From contig NC_133161.1 in assembly GCF_040802235.1 (NCBI RefSeq), positions 148,171,121 to 148,235,120 of the forward strand: a stretch of 64,000 nt of DNA. Direction: 5' to 3'. Made by a program: the position numbers and the translations under genes. The notes under the pieces are model-generated. The model did no database searches. It had not been told where the DNA came from and saw only the letters and a list, made by a program, of their open reading frames with translations. The DNA is from Manis javanica (taxonomy: Eukaryota > Chordata > Mammalia > Pholidota > Manidae). Shown piece by piece: positions 11,890-23,570 of the stretch; within the stretch, counting starts at the first letter, position 1, and every line of letters starts with the position of its first letter.

Positions 11890-12060
11890 ACTCAGCCCCA
11901 GAAGACGGGGATTGAGTCTCTGCAATTCAGAGCTGTGGGGGAAATTACGTAATGTCTCTGAGCTTCAATTTCCTCATCTGTAAAATGGGTATAATAATAT
12001 CTACCCTGAAGTCTTCATAGGGGTTCTCTGAATATTAAATGGTATATGGATGGCTTTTAT
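11890..12060 (+). repeat. MIR SINE
   Basis: tgagcttcaatttcctcatc, tgtaaaatgggtataataat, atctaccctgaag and ttctctgaatattaaatgg give the characteristic order of a sense MIR. This is one of the best-preserved MIR copies in the window. Confidence 0.8.
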
Positions 12061-13184
12061 TTTATATACTAAAATACAAAGTAGCTGTTGAGCTAACTCA
12101 CCATTCCCCCAGCTAACTCGCTCCCACCCAGCTAGCTCATTTCAGGTGTAATTTTGATGCCTCTGTCAAAGAAGCTACTTCCCAGTGAAGCCATGGAAGG
12201 AAGTTCCTGGTATTCAGGGCACATCTAAAACCCCATCCTGCTCCTAGCTGGCCAGTACAGGGTCATTGCCAAACAGAGAAGCACAGGCTTCCACACAGCC
12301 CTTGGTCCTAACTGCAGAATGAATATCCGTGCATGGCCTCCACCGCGCGGCCCAGCAGGGCCACTCGCCCTACTCAGCACAGGCTCCCTGTGCTTGCCAG
12401 CCGCAGGGGGTGCCGCAGGGGGTGCTACGACTGCTCTGATCTTCCTGCTGGGGGTCTGCTCTCTTCCCTCTGCAAGGCTGTGCCCAGGGAACAAAAAAAG
12501 GGGGGGCTGCTGCACTGTGGGTGCAAGGGGGGGTGAAGAGCGCCGGAGGAGGATTGATGTGGCCCGTTATACACAGACCAATCCATGGTCCTCCATCACC
12601 GGGACCTCACAGCCCCATCGGACGGCATCTCCACCTTCAAGTCCTTTTGCAAACCCCCAGCTCCCTCTCCTCCCCAGCACAGTGCACCCCCACCCCGTCA
12701 CAGCTGCTCTCCCAGGCTTTGAGGAGTCTCCCTGGATCGCGTCTCCCTTTTACTTCCTGCCACATCATGTCTCTACCACCTTGAGATGTCCGTCCTGAGG
12801 CCGTGTCTGTACGGAAGCCTTCCCAGATCAACCACATCTCTCTTTGGCTCTCAGTTCCCTGGACATTTATAGATTTGATTGGGTTATTAAATACCTTCCT
12901 AATGAAAGTCAGTGTGGCCAGGGACAAGGATGGGATGGTCCTTGACCAAAGTCATTCTGGCATCTTGTCCTGCTTTGCTGGACCTTTGCTGAAATCATCG
13001 ACAGGGCAGCCACAGGTGAGCCGGAGACCAGGTACAGGAGGTGGGCAACGTGCCGTGGCTCTGGATTCCTCCTAAGCCACACACTGAAGTATGTTTAAGT
13101 ATCCCTGGGAACGCAGGCCTTGTGGTAGGGGAGAAGGATTGGGGAGCTTCTGCCACGAGGAAACAGAATTGTTCCTCTAAAATG
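12061..13184. other. unique intergenic DNA with possible L2 traces
   Basis: The part at 12590-12960 is pyrimidine-rich and ends with gaagccttcccagatcaacc, which recalls the L2 phrase 'gaggccttccctgaccacc'. That is too weak to call an element. Overlapping open frames on both strands (159 codons at 12319) are GC-rich noise. Confidence 0.4.
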
Positions 13185-13690
13185 TTCTAATCTCATCACC
13201 CCACCCCTTGTAGGTCTTCCCTGACTCCCCATGATACAAAAATGAAAGGCCACCCTCCTCAGCCTGGTAGACAGGCCTCACCAACTTCTGCTGCCCCTCT
13301 GCCTGGCCCCCTCCCTGCCACCCCAGTGCCTCTCGAGCTCCAGCAACACCTTCAGAGGTGACGCGTCCTGCTTGGCACCTTCCAGCCGTTGCCTCTCTGT
13401 CTGGCCACCTTTCCTCTCTCCCCAGGGCAGCCCAGGCAGCTGAAATCATACGTCGGGGGCTTTTATCCGATCTCCCCAGGATGGAATCAAATCTGCCTTC
13501 CTGACGCTGCTGGACTGTGTCGTTTGTTCTGTACAAACACCTCCTGCCTGCGTGTACGTACGGCCATTTCCCACCAGGCTGGGAAGCGCCGACATTCAGG
13601 GCCTCTGTCTTCCTAACTATACCTCACTGGACACCTGGCACCCAGGGCAGTACCTTACCCGTGGATGGAGTTGAGTTAGTTATTGAATGA
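13185..13690 (+). repeat. L2 LINE 3' end
   Basis: The order aatctcatcacccc, gcctctctgtctggccacct, ttttatccgatctccccagg, tcagggcctctgtcttc, acctcactggacacctggca, gagttagttattgaatga follows the 3' region and tail of L2 read on the + strand. It is diverged, with no target duplications. Confidence 0.5.
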
Positions 13691-15479
13691 AGCTGCAGGA
13701 CGTTGGGGAAACCCCACCCCCTCCACACCGCTGCTCCAACCCCGCCCTGCGCTCCCCACCCCTCTCCTCTGCCCATTCCGCACCCCCTCCTGGGTCTGCA
13801 GCCGGCAGGAAGCTGAGGCCGCCAGTTGAGGACTGGCTCCTGTTTCCTAGGTCTGAGGCAGGAGGCAGGCGGCTGCTGAAGGGGGACCAGCGGAAAGGAG
13901 CCCGAAGCCTCTCCCTACACCCCTCCCAGCGTCTTCCATCAGCTTTTGTCTGTAGCTTTGGAGCTATTTGGGAGACACCTTGAGACCGCTGGAGAAACAG
14001 CAATAACCCAATCAAAGCGTCCGACGCTCTGGGCTGGTAGCATCTCGGCAGGAACTAGGTGGACACACCAGGACTGTTTCTGGTCTGCCTACCACGTGTG
14101 TTCTACTGCTTGTCGATGCCGACAGGGAAAACACCAGCAATAAGAGTCACAGATAAAAACAGTGGCCTCTGCTTCTCCCGGGTGTTTTCATGAGAAACTG
14201 GTTTCCGGGCAAGGAAGGGACGAGACTGGGCTTCCTTTTCCCACCTCCAGGGCCTTCAGAGGGCCCGAGAGAGGACGGCGTGGAGGGAGGGAAAGAGTAA
14301 ATCAAGGAGCCAGCAGGGTTTGGAAAGTCAAAAGCGTCTCCCTGGCCAGGTGAGTTTTTCAGGGTGAGGGACTGACTGCCCTTCCTTTCCTGACTGCTGC
14401 TACCCGCGTTCCCATCTCTGGGACTCTCAGGAGGTCACCTGGACCCAAACGAAGTGCAGAAATGGTCCCCTGGGAAATAGAAGAACCCCAAATCCAACCA
14501 CTCCAGCTTGCAGTGGCGAGAACAAAGCTTGTTGCAAAACGTGGTTGACAGAGCTGAGCGACCCGCCAGGAGCGGGTGCAGCCGCTGTCCCAGAGTCCCA
14601 AGCAAAGTGGTTCCTGGCACCCCTCCCACCGCACCTCTGCCCCCTCTCTGCCTCCCAGCCCTGCAGCCCCAGCGGACCCCTGCCCAGGTGCCCTGAGCTG
14701 TCGCCACGGCTCCAGCAGGCTGCCCACACCCCACTCCTGGCCGACTTGACTGTGCGATAGCTGGAAAAAGTTAAATGCTCTTCCCTTCATTATCAGAAAG
14801 AGTTTTATTCTGACTGAAGTGAACAATATGAAGAGACATTACAGAGCTCTGGCGGAGGATGAAAAGTTTCTTATATCCACAGAGCCACACTTCAAAGTGT
14901 CCTGTGAAAAGGTTCCACTTTAATTAGGGGGAGGAAATTGCCACGTAACTTAATTAATATCAAAAACATTTCTTTTCCTTAAATGCAAAGAAGAAGGATG
15001 ACTCCACAGAGGAGAAAGAGGAGCTGATGGCCAGTCTGGACAGGCCTGTTCGTGCGCAGTGTGACAATAATCTTTGTTTTCCGTTACTGCACATACATCT
15101 TAGGATCAGTTGAGAACTCAGAAGCCACAGTGGAGGTTTTTATCCTCCATCCCCCATCTGGCCTTTGTGCAAAGTGAAGGCCTCAGATGAGTATCTAGAT
15201 ATTTCGCAAGAGAAATGCAGAAATCCTGTATATTTCAGTTATCTAAGGAGGAGCTGCAGAGAATGGTGTTGGAGAGCTGGGTCTGGTCCCCTCGTACACC
15301 ACCTACAGCCCTCACGGTCCCCTCCTGGCTCCAGGACGCCCTGTCCCTGTCATCCGTGCCACCCGGCCACCCCAGGGAGACTCCTGGATGATTGCCTGGC
15401 TTCTCCTCTCTTTGCACAACCAATCCTTCATGGCCATTCTGCCCGCCAATTACCTCGCAGTCGGTCCTCTTCTCTACTG
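13691..15479. other. unique DNA, possible conserved element at 14760-15000
   Basis: GC-rich to 14760 with shadow frames on both strands. At 14760-15000 the composition changes to AT-rich, non-repetitive sequence with TTAAT and ATTA motifs (ttccactttaattagggg, taacttaattaatatc). That is the texture of conserved non-coding DNA, but conservation cannot be judged here. Confidence 0.45.
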
Positions 15480-16025
15480 TGACCATAGGAAGAGCCCCCT
15501 CCCGGCTCCCCCAGACAATCATGCGGCTCCTACCCGGCCTCTGTGCCTTCTCTCCTGCCCACGGAGTCCATGCGCCACCCAGCAGCCAGAGAGGTCTTTC
15601 ACAAGCCATGAAGTCATGCCATTCTTCTGCTCACAACCCTTTAGTCACTTCCCATCATTCTTAGGAGAAACTGAAGACTCTTCTACACGGACCAGCAAGG
15701 CCTGTATGTCCCGCCCCCGCCCCACTCTCCCCGGGGCCTCCCCCTCCCCCACCCCCTGGACCAGGCCTCACTCACTCCTATGTAGCTTTTGAGTCCCAAC
15801 TCAAGTGTTATTTACTCTGGGAAGAATTCTGAGATACCACCCACATCTAAGTTCAATCCCCATGTTACACAACCACATAGGACACTGCGTGTCTTCATAA
15901 CCCACACAGAATTGTAATCAATTAACTGTTTGGACAAACAGTGGTTTGACATTTATCTTTTCCCCTGGACTGTAAGCCCAGCAGAAGTCTGTCTTGTCAC
16001 AGCTGTTTGCTGAGCCACCTGCTTC
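15480..16025 (+). repeat. L2 LINE 3' end
   Basis: Ordered L2-like phrases: cacaaccctttagtcacttc, actcaagtgttatttactct, gggaagaattctgagatacc, ctggactgtaagcccagcag, aagtctgtcttgtc. These match the L2 tail 'tgtcacctcctcagagaggcc ... agaatgtaagctcc ... ggactttgtctg'. A pyrimidine-rich insert sits at 15705-15770. Confidence 0.7.
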
Positions 16026-16029
16026 TCAT

Positions 16030-16215
16030 CCATCATACAGCCATTGTCCTAATCTTATCAGGTCATGCAGTGTCATAACAAACCCACAAGGAGTATCATC
16101 CCACCAAACCCATTTCGCAGAAGCGGAATAGGGAGCAGAGGCGAGGTATCACCTCAGGTCACACGGGCGGGCAGCCTGGTTCAGGGCTCCTGCTTCTCAT
16201 CTCTGTGCTGTGCTC
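16030..16215 (-). repeat. MIR SINE (antisense), diverged
   Basis: cattgtcctaatcttatcag, ccatttcgcagaagcggaat, tcacctcaggtcacacgggc follow the reverse complement of MIR ('ccattttacagatgaggaaa ... caaggtcacacagct'). Confidence 0.55.
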
Positions 16216-18625
16216 ACACAGGAAGAGGACAGTGCTCACCTGGGGCAGGGGGAGGAAGCGGGTAAGAAGCAGGGGGAGAATTATCAGCCCAGGAGCAGCT
16301 GGAGAGGTGCCCACGTGGTGCCAGGCCTAACGCTGCAGACTCCGCACTCCACTTAGGGAGCAACCCATTCCTACTCAGCACAATACGTCTTCAGCATTCC
16401 CAGGGAAGACCCCAGTTCATGATTTTTCCTAGAAATGTCTCTTTATAGAATGAGCCTCACCTGAGGATGCATTGAAGTCAGTCTCAGCCATTTCTCTCCC
16501 CATCCTCTGCCCCCATCCCAACCTGTAGCCCCTTCTACTTTCTTCAACACAAGGAGATGCGATGCATTCACAGAATAGGGCCATAGTTCCCAGCCATCTA
16601 CCACGCATCCTGTGGCACACAGTGAATTCACAGAGCCCTGCAGAATATTTTAATTTTTGGAAGGAAACATGGAGATACTCAACCACTGCCAGACACTGGG
16701 CAAATTGCTGACTGGAGGAAGCTTCTGGTTTGAGTGCTGTTTCCTTCAGAGAGTCCTGTGTTTATGAAGGTGGGTTTTCTATGGTGGCTGATAAACAGTA
16801 GAACACAAAACATCAATGTGGAGAAAGGGAAGGCATTCAAGGTCTGAGACGTGGTTCAGCGCCTGACAGGTGCACACGTCCCATTAGTGAGTAATGGTGA
16901 TTATTTAAGGATGAAATATAAATGTTGCTTCTTTCAGTTTGTCTTCAGGTAGCTATTAAGTTGCTAGGACGTTAATATGTGCAGAGTCATTTGACCCTAG
17001 CTGCTTAGATCATGGAGCTGTTAGTTGTGTTGGCCTCTGGGCACCATGAGAAGCTACTAGGCCTAAAGATGCTATAAACCAAGTAAGTGCGGGAACTTCC
17101 GGGGCGGGTGTCAAAGGTCTTCGTGTTGAGACTGACAGACTGGCAGAGGGGGAAACCACCACGCCTGTGCCTCCTCAGGCGGGACCCAGCTGTCCTCTGC
17201 GGAGGTGTCATCTGACAGAGTCCTTTCCAGTGAGTTGGGGGAGGGAAGAAGCAGGCCGACCAGGGGCCAAGCTGTGCCCAGTCCCAGTGCCCAGGCTTCC
17301 CAGCGCAGGCGCACATCTCCCCGCCTGAGGCCTGACGCTGTCTCTGCTGCCCCCACAGCACTGCCCGCAGCCACAGGTCTCTGCACAGCAACAAAGAAAA
17401 GCTTCTTAACCTCCCGCACCTCCCACAAGGCGGTCGCTCTCAGCCGCAGATGCCTCCCCGTCTGCGTGCCCACTGGAACCGGGCTTGGCGGGTGGATAAC
17501 ACGGACAGATGACAGGCGCTGTCAGATGTCAACATATAACAGCAACACGCAGGGGCTGCCCACCCGGCCTAGGGCCCCCTTGCCGGGGGCGCCCGACCGC
17601 TCCCGGGCCTCAGCGCCTCCCCAGTGCGAGGCTGCCCTGCCGGCCTGCTGCTCCCAAGCTCTGACAGCCGGGCGTCCCAGGGGAGGCACGGGGCCCTCCC
17701 GCTCCCTCCAGCGGGCGTCCTACAAAGCCTCAGGCTCTGCCTCGCTGCCATCTGGGCCAGGCACGCCCGCCTGCTGCACACCCTTCCCCAGAGGCCCCTG
17801 CGCCTGCTCGCAGCACAGCATCGTTGGGCTCTTGGGTCATGGTGCCCTGCACGCCCCGGAATATGATGGTGGAGGGAGGTGGGAGGTCGGGAGCCCCTGG
17901 AGGTGCACGGCCTCCCCACACCCCCACCTGCCAGGCTGATAACTGTCCGTTTCTTATTCATACCAAAGGCGCTGTCCTCTGAGCCTCCGTCAACAAGTTC
18001 CCCCTTCTCCACCCCGGGGGGCTGCAGGAGGGCTGTCCAGACCCCCGTTCTCGCCTCCCCCCATCTCTGAGGCCCTGGATGGAGCAGGGGGAGGCGGACC
18101 CGGGCCAGCCGCCCACCCTGCACTGCCGAAAGCCTGACGCCTGGCTCTGTCTCCCCTGGGGGGTACAGGCCTGGAAGGAAGGGCAGAGAAAGACAGAGAG
18201 GGGGCAAGGCCTGCACCGGCCCCGGCTGGGCGCCCCCGGAGTCCTGCATCCAGTCGGCTGGCAGCCTGGTGGACCCCACCAGCGCGGACCTACCGCCGGG
18301 AGACTGACGCTCTTTCAGCAGAGCCCAAGATGTCCGTCCCCGGCTGCCACATCGTCATCCCCCAGCTGTAGGACTTCCTATAATTCCATAGAGTTCTGTA
18401 GACAGATATTGAAAAGGCATCTGGAAAAATTGATAGCATATCAAGGCAAAGATTTCATAAAAGTCGTTTTTTAAATGTCCAGCCGTAGGTAGCAGTGCGG
18501 TTTTCAGACACACATACGAGGTCGCCACAGGCCTTTTTCCTGATCTTAGAGCGCCCCCTATGGAAAGGACGCAACTACTGCAACTGGCCGGGCCGGCTTC
18601 CTCCTCCAGGCGGGAAAGGCCGCAG
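16211..18625. other. unique DNA; CpG-rich at 17200-18320
   Basis: No repeat family is recognised. From 17200 to 18320 the sequence is GC-rich with many CpGs. Long frames are open on both strands over the same bases (244 codons at 17205-17939 +, 236 codons at 17569-18279 -), so they are compositional rather than coding. A reversed, imperfect CTCF-like string (agcgccccctatgg) lies at 18548-18561. This could be a weak, eroded CpG island. Confidence 0.45.
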
Positions 18626-18682
18626 GTGGGGGGAGGGAGAGGGGAGGGGCCGGAAGGGCGGGAGGGGCAGGGAGGGGACCAG
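18626..18682 (+). other. G-rich tract, G-quadruplex candidate
   Basis: At least six runs of three or more G are separated by 1-5 bases within 57 bp, fitting the G3+N1-7 quadruplex pattern on the + strand. It lies in a CpG-rich neighbourhood with no recognised gene. Confidence 0.6.
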
Positions 18683-21577
18683 GCCCCGGGGAGCGCCGTG
18701 CGCACACTTGCACGGGATGAGCGCAGTGCCACACACCCAGCAGAACGCATTCCCACTGAAGATGCTCAGCCACAGCTAAGCCTCCCACCCCAGATTACCA
18801 ACCAAGACCCGGGAATCCGAAGGACACAAGGGGCCGCCCAGGCCCGCGTCCTCTCGGATAACCAGACCCGTGCCCCGTGGCTGGAGAGAGCTGTGAAGGG
18901 CGTCTGCTCCCTCCCAGCGCTGTCCACAGAGGTGTTTTCAAGTTCCCCACGGAAATCACAGTAAGGAGAAACAAGGGCATCCGAGGCACGGACAAGACGT
19001 TCGCGGGCTTCGGCTGGAAATGGAGAGGACGCTGGACGCGTACCAGTCACAGGCAGGTCATTTCTGTTCTGCTCCCTTCGGTCCTCGGGTACTGCGAACA
19101 GGCCGCAGGCAAGGAGCCCCGGCCTTGGAACCAGAACCCGGCTCCAGCACAACGGGGCTTGCCCTCTGCGAGCTCCGGTCAGCAGGGGAGACACCGCTAG
19201 GCCTCGGATGCCAACCGGAATCCAGGAGGCGGTTCAGGCAGGAGAAGCATGATCAGGTGACCGCACACCGAGGGTCAGGGAGCCCCAGGGGTGAGAAGAC
19301 AAGCCAGGAGCCCAGCGGGTTGGCCGGGGAGCCCTGGAGGTGGGAACACAGAAGGGAGAAAGGGGCAGCTCTCTGGAAGGAGCCTTGGAGAGCTTTGCTG
19401 AGTCCAGGGGAAGGAAGAACTCTTATCGGGAAGCATCTCAAAGACGCAGCCGACTGAGTGAGTGGGTCAGGGCTGCAGAGAGCCGAGGAGGGGCTGGGAG
19501 CACTCGGGGTGCAGCGGGCTACACAGGGTGTGGGCTTGACACGAACCCAGGGCTTTCTCTTAAAGCCTGTTTGAGGGAGTCTGGAATGAGAACAGAGGAA
19601 GCTGCATGCCGAGGAATCTGTGGCAGAACGTCTTCCTGTGGGCCTGCACTGGGGTGGCAGCCAGCTGTCCTATTTCTTCCCAGTAGGAAGTAGATCTCAG
19701 GGGTAGGGAGCCTGAGGTCACTTCGCTCATCCCTCTACCTCCACGCCCTGCTGCCTTCCCATCCTTTCAACCAACCAGATTCCACTTTGAATACTATCGA
19801 GGGCTCGAAAGATTTCCACGCATGTCCTTCCCAAACAGCACACTGGGAAGTCAGGAGGAGAGAAACACAAGCTCTGGCTCAGCAAGGCTGTGATGAGGAG
19901 AGACGCAAGATTCTGCCGAGTGCTTTAAAGGAACGAGCCTGGCGCCCAACCTCTGCTTCTCAAACGCCTAGCCCCTCTCTCAGCTGGTGACTGCCTTCAA
20001 GCACAAACACGTCAGCGAAGTAGGCAGAGAGGGCAGGTCCGTTTCTAGCGTCAGAGTCCCTCCCTGTGACTTTCTCAGAAGGATCTCACTGTGGTCCCAG
20101 ACATGCAAGGAGCCCATAGCCCACAGCCTCTCCCTCCCTGTTGGACCCCATGCACTGAGATGGCCTGAGCGTTGTTCTGATAAAGCCAGGATCACTATTT
20201 GAGCCCAATGTGGGAAAGTCAACTCTTCAAAGAAGGAAACTCTGCTGCCAGGACACTCAAACCTTGCCTGTCAAATGCAAGACGAGTATCAAGTAGTACT
20301 GTTGAAACCGTTGGCTACTACTCAATGTCTCCTAAATAAAGTCCCACAAGAGAATTTCTCTTCAGAATTTAGGACCGGATGTTCTTGAATCCCCTAAGAA
20401 CAGAGAATAGTAGGAAGGTGCCCTTTCCCCTTTCAAATGCTAAGAGCTATGGTAATGTATCTTGTTTCCTTTTTTGCCTTGGCTACCAGGAAGCTCCAAT
20501 TAGATTTTGAGTTAATTGCAATAAATACATTGTTAATACCGTTGTTGACTCCCTTCTTCCTCAATCATGATTTCCCTTTTTGATTTCCATTTACCTCATC
20601 ACAGGTGTCCCTTTAGCTGTTTGAACCATCTTTGCAAAGAGGTAGATATTTCCATGGGACAACAGACGATTCAATGCACGTCCCGGCCTCAGCTGGATAG
20701 GCCATGCAAAGAGCATATTTGTTTTAGCAGGAACCCACAGGACACCAGCACTGTCTTCAGAGACCAAGGACAGCTTTCTGCGCTGCCCACCCCCTCACCG
20801 CCTCCTCCCCTGTCCCCGCCCTCCCAAGGATGGTGTCAAGGGCATTCCTTAATCTCCTGTCTTTTAATTGGTGAGAGAAAGTGGTGCTGCTCATCAGTGC
20901 TCTAAGTTGGAGGGATTTAATTAGATCTAATGACCAGATAAATGGAGAATTCTCAGTAAGGACCTTTGGGGACTAAATGGTGTGAAGAGGGTTATGCTCT
21001 TATATTTCCCTGCACCAGTCGCCGTGGCTGAGACCACGACAGAGAGAGAAACAGGATGCTCACCACCGGCAGATGGGATGCTCTGGGGGCCCTGCAGGGG
21101 GCTGTGGGAGAGAGGGCAGAGGGCACCCCTGGGCCATGGTGGAGGAGGCAGTCAAAGCAAAGGGCGAGGTCTGTGCGAAGGGGCGGTGGGATTGAGCGCT
21201 TGCCAGCATGTTCGGTCCCACTGCCAGAGCGACTCTCACTCCTAAGCAGTCCTGCCTTCTTCTCCTCACCCTGTTGCCCAGGCATTCTGTCTCCCTGTGA
21301 CCCTGGCATCCTTTTCACCTTTGAGGAAAGCCACAAGCCTGTCCTTAAAATGGGAAGAACTATTTACTTGTCAGGCTTCCCGTGAGCTGGTGCTAAGATG
21401 ATCTGCCCCCTTTTGACAAGTCACCTTTATCTGATATGAGCAGGACCGTTTTGAACACCCTTCCGCTGTCACCTAGGGCCCAGAATGCCGGACATTTCTC
21501 CCCTCAAAGAAGGTCTGTCAGAGTTACAGAGGGTATTCTAGTCCCAAGGGCCCCGAGGTAAAGTTCCAGGGGCTGAA
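18683..21577. other. unique intergenic DNA
   Basis: The part at 18690-19560 is CpG-rich and opens random frames (145 codons at 19020). The rest is mixed composition. Possible antisense L2 traces at about 19200-19400 are too weak to call. No genes. Confidence 0.5.
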
Positions 21578-21610
21578 GGGGCATGGGGTGGGGGGTAGGG
21601 GGAGACAGGG
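21578..21610 (+). other. G-rich tract, G-quadruplex candidate
   Basis: Five G-runs of 3-6 bases occur within 33 bp (gggg, ggggtgggggg, ggggg, ggg). Nothing nearby gives it a role. Confidence 0.5.
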
Positions 21611-21754
21611 AATGACGCCAGGCTGCAAATACTCCAGACCTGACTCATTCCTAAATGGGGGTGGGCGGGTTCCTCCCCGGAGAAGGTCAGTCAGAGCCGC
21701 GAGGCCTGAGGGGACTTTTCCTGAGTATCCGCTGTACATCCAGCCCTTGGTCGG

Positions 21755-21960
21755 ATGCTCACATCAGTAATATCGCTTAATTCTTACAAGATCAGAGCCT
21801 GGCGCATACTATGTCCTCAGTAAATATCAGTAAAATGAATAAGTAATTGATTATCCTGCAAAGAATCATAAACCCTATTATACAGAGAATAACTAGCCTT
21901 AGGGAAATTGAACAATTTGCCAAAGTTCACACACCAACTGGAACCTTTCTTTCTGATGTC
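21755..21960 (-). repeat. MIR SINE (antisense)
   Basis: tcacatcagtaatatcgctt, attcttacaagatcagagcc, attatacagagaataactag, caatttgccaaagttcacac follow the reverse complement of MIR, although the middle is rearranged or diverged. Confidence 0.5.
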
Positions 21961-22309
21961 AAAGATCAACTTTCTTTCCAATTTGACATGGGCGCAAGAC
22001 GCCGGCCGCAACCCTCTCCAGCCCCCCTCCAAGGAGAGCCTGCTCAGACTAGGGAGGTGTGCAGTGCGACCTCGCCAGGACCCAGTTTGCTCACCTACAA
22101 AACGGACTGGCTGGGGCAACGCACTGCAGCGAAAGAAGTGACCCTGTTTTTTTCTCAGAAATCTACTAAAGCCGGGATTATTTGTATGGAGATGCGGCCC
22201 ACCTTTTCTCTAAACCTAAAGCCCTGCACTTGGTGATAAATAGCATTAATGTGCTGTTGACTCTATGTAGTTCACCAATACCTATGAGTATTGTCTTACT
22301 TTACTGCCT
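21961..22309. other. unique DNA with possible MIR trace
   Basis: gcgacctcgccaggacccag, tttgctcacctacaaaacgg could be a decayed sense MIR at 22060-22120. Otherwise nothing is recognised. Confidence 0.35.
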
Positions 22310-22349
22310 CTGGACACCTGGTAACAACTCAGGCCTTTAAGGAAGCGCG

Positions 22350-22386
<37 letters not shown>

Positions 22387-22444
22387 GACACCTGGTAGCA
22401 ACTCAGGTCTTTAAGGAAGCACGCACACACACACACACACACAC
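22310..22444 (+). repeat. duplicated unit with AC microsatellites
   Basis: A unit starting ctggacacctggtaacaact and ending ctttaaggaagc is followed by an (AC)n tract. The whole arrangement repeats once in tandem: copy 1 is unit 22310-22347 with AC to about 22384, copy 2 is unit 22384-22422 with AC to about 22443. The two units differ at only three or so bases, so the duplication is recent relative to the old repeats around it. Confidence 0.9.
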
Positions 22445-22849
22445 CCCATGGCTCTGGGAGCACAGGTGCAGCGACAAGACCAAGGAAGGAGCCCGGCAGG
22501 AGGGTCCCACTTCACAAATATAAGCGGCAGACAACCCCTTGTTCCAACTCTTGTAAGGTTCTTGGGAAACTAAACATGACCTTTCTAGAGCATCTTATCT
22601 CTTTACTCCTCAGAATTATTCAGAGGGAAGCAGAATTTAGGGACCAAATTATTCGAATCCTTGTCTACATTCTCTGCTTTAGTTTGGCCAAGGAAAGACC
22701 TTTGCAGGTTTGAAGTTGAAAACATGCTACCCAGTGAGCCCCATGTTACGGCCCAAGAGGCTCTGGAGGTACATGCATCGCCCTTCCCCAGCACGATGAT
22801 TGTTAACTCTCACTGAGCAAATTATTCTGGCCCAGGACCCATGGTGACA

Positions 22850-23010
22850 GCTTCAAATAAATTATCCCATTGCCTTATCACAATAGCTCTATAATTGGTA
22901 CTATTATTATGCCCATTTTACAGGTGAAAAAATTGAGGCTTGGGAGATTAATTACTTATTCACAGCCACTCAGCTAGCTAATAATTAGCAGGAGAAAGGT
23001 GTGAACCCAA
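22850..23010 (-). repeat. MIR SINE (antisense)
   Basis: attatcccattgccttatca, ggtactattattatgcccat, tttacaggtgaaaaaattga, ggcttgggagattaattact, agccactcagctagctaata, gtgtgaacccaagtctgtgt give the full antisense MIR order from CORE to tRNA-related head. Confidence 0.85.
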
Positions 23011-23239
23011 GTCTGTGTGTCTACACAAAACCACAGACTTCAGGGACATGTGTGTTTCTGAGGATCGTGGCCCGCTGGCCTAAAGGGGATCAGGAAGGAG
23101 ATTTAAGAGGAAGGAACTTTGCAGATGTTTTTACAGTCCTGTACGAAATACCATGGAGAGTACACAGTCATGTGGAGTCTTGGGCTAAATTCCCCAGGTG
23201 GCAGATAGGACAAGCCACAACCCTTTCCCACACACTCAT

Positions 23240-23410
23240 TCATGCTTTACTTCACACATTCAGCCAACACGTCCTGTGCTAGTCACTGGAAATATGGATT
23301 AAATAACACCAGGTCTCTACCTTCAGTCAGCTCGCAGGGAAACGGGGGCAACCAGCTTGTAAATGAATGATTACACTGCAGGGACATGAGTTGGTGGATG
23401 GAAACTTTGC
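23240..23410. repeat. ancient L2/MIR-class fragment
   Basis: cattcagccaacacgtcctg, tgctagtcactggaaatatg, aggtctctaccttcagtcag, ctcgcagggaaacg and ttgtaaatgaatgattacac resemble the common relic phrase beginning 'attcaacaaatatttattgagc' and continuing 'ctgccctcaaggagctcac'. Confidence 0.5.
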
Positions 23411-23439
23411 AAGGCTGGGGGTGGGGGTCCACCCAGATC

Positions 23440-23570
23440 AGAACCTAAAGTGAAGGAAAGAGCAAAGGCCTCTGAAGTGACATAACAACTGGATTTGAGT
23501 CCTGTTTATGTATGTGGTATTGAGCCAGTTCAAATCCTTTGAGCCCTACAATCATTTTTTTGCTAGATTA
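23440..23570 (+). repeat. MIR SINE head
   Basis: agagcaaaggcctctgaagt, tggatttgagtcctgtttat, tggtattgagccagttcaaa follow the tRNA-related head of a sense MIR. The 3' part is lost. Confidence 0.5.

Noticed and set aside
17205..18279. Long open frames (244 codons on +, 236 codons on -) as genes
   Set aside because: They overlap antisense in a GC-rich stretch, are rich in P, R, S, A and G, show no domain, and have no splice-site or conservation support visible here.
18547..18561. Second CTCF site (reverse of ccatagggggcgct)
   Set aside because: It lacks the proper CCASYAG spacing of the core; two core positions mismatch.
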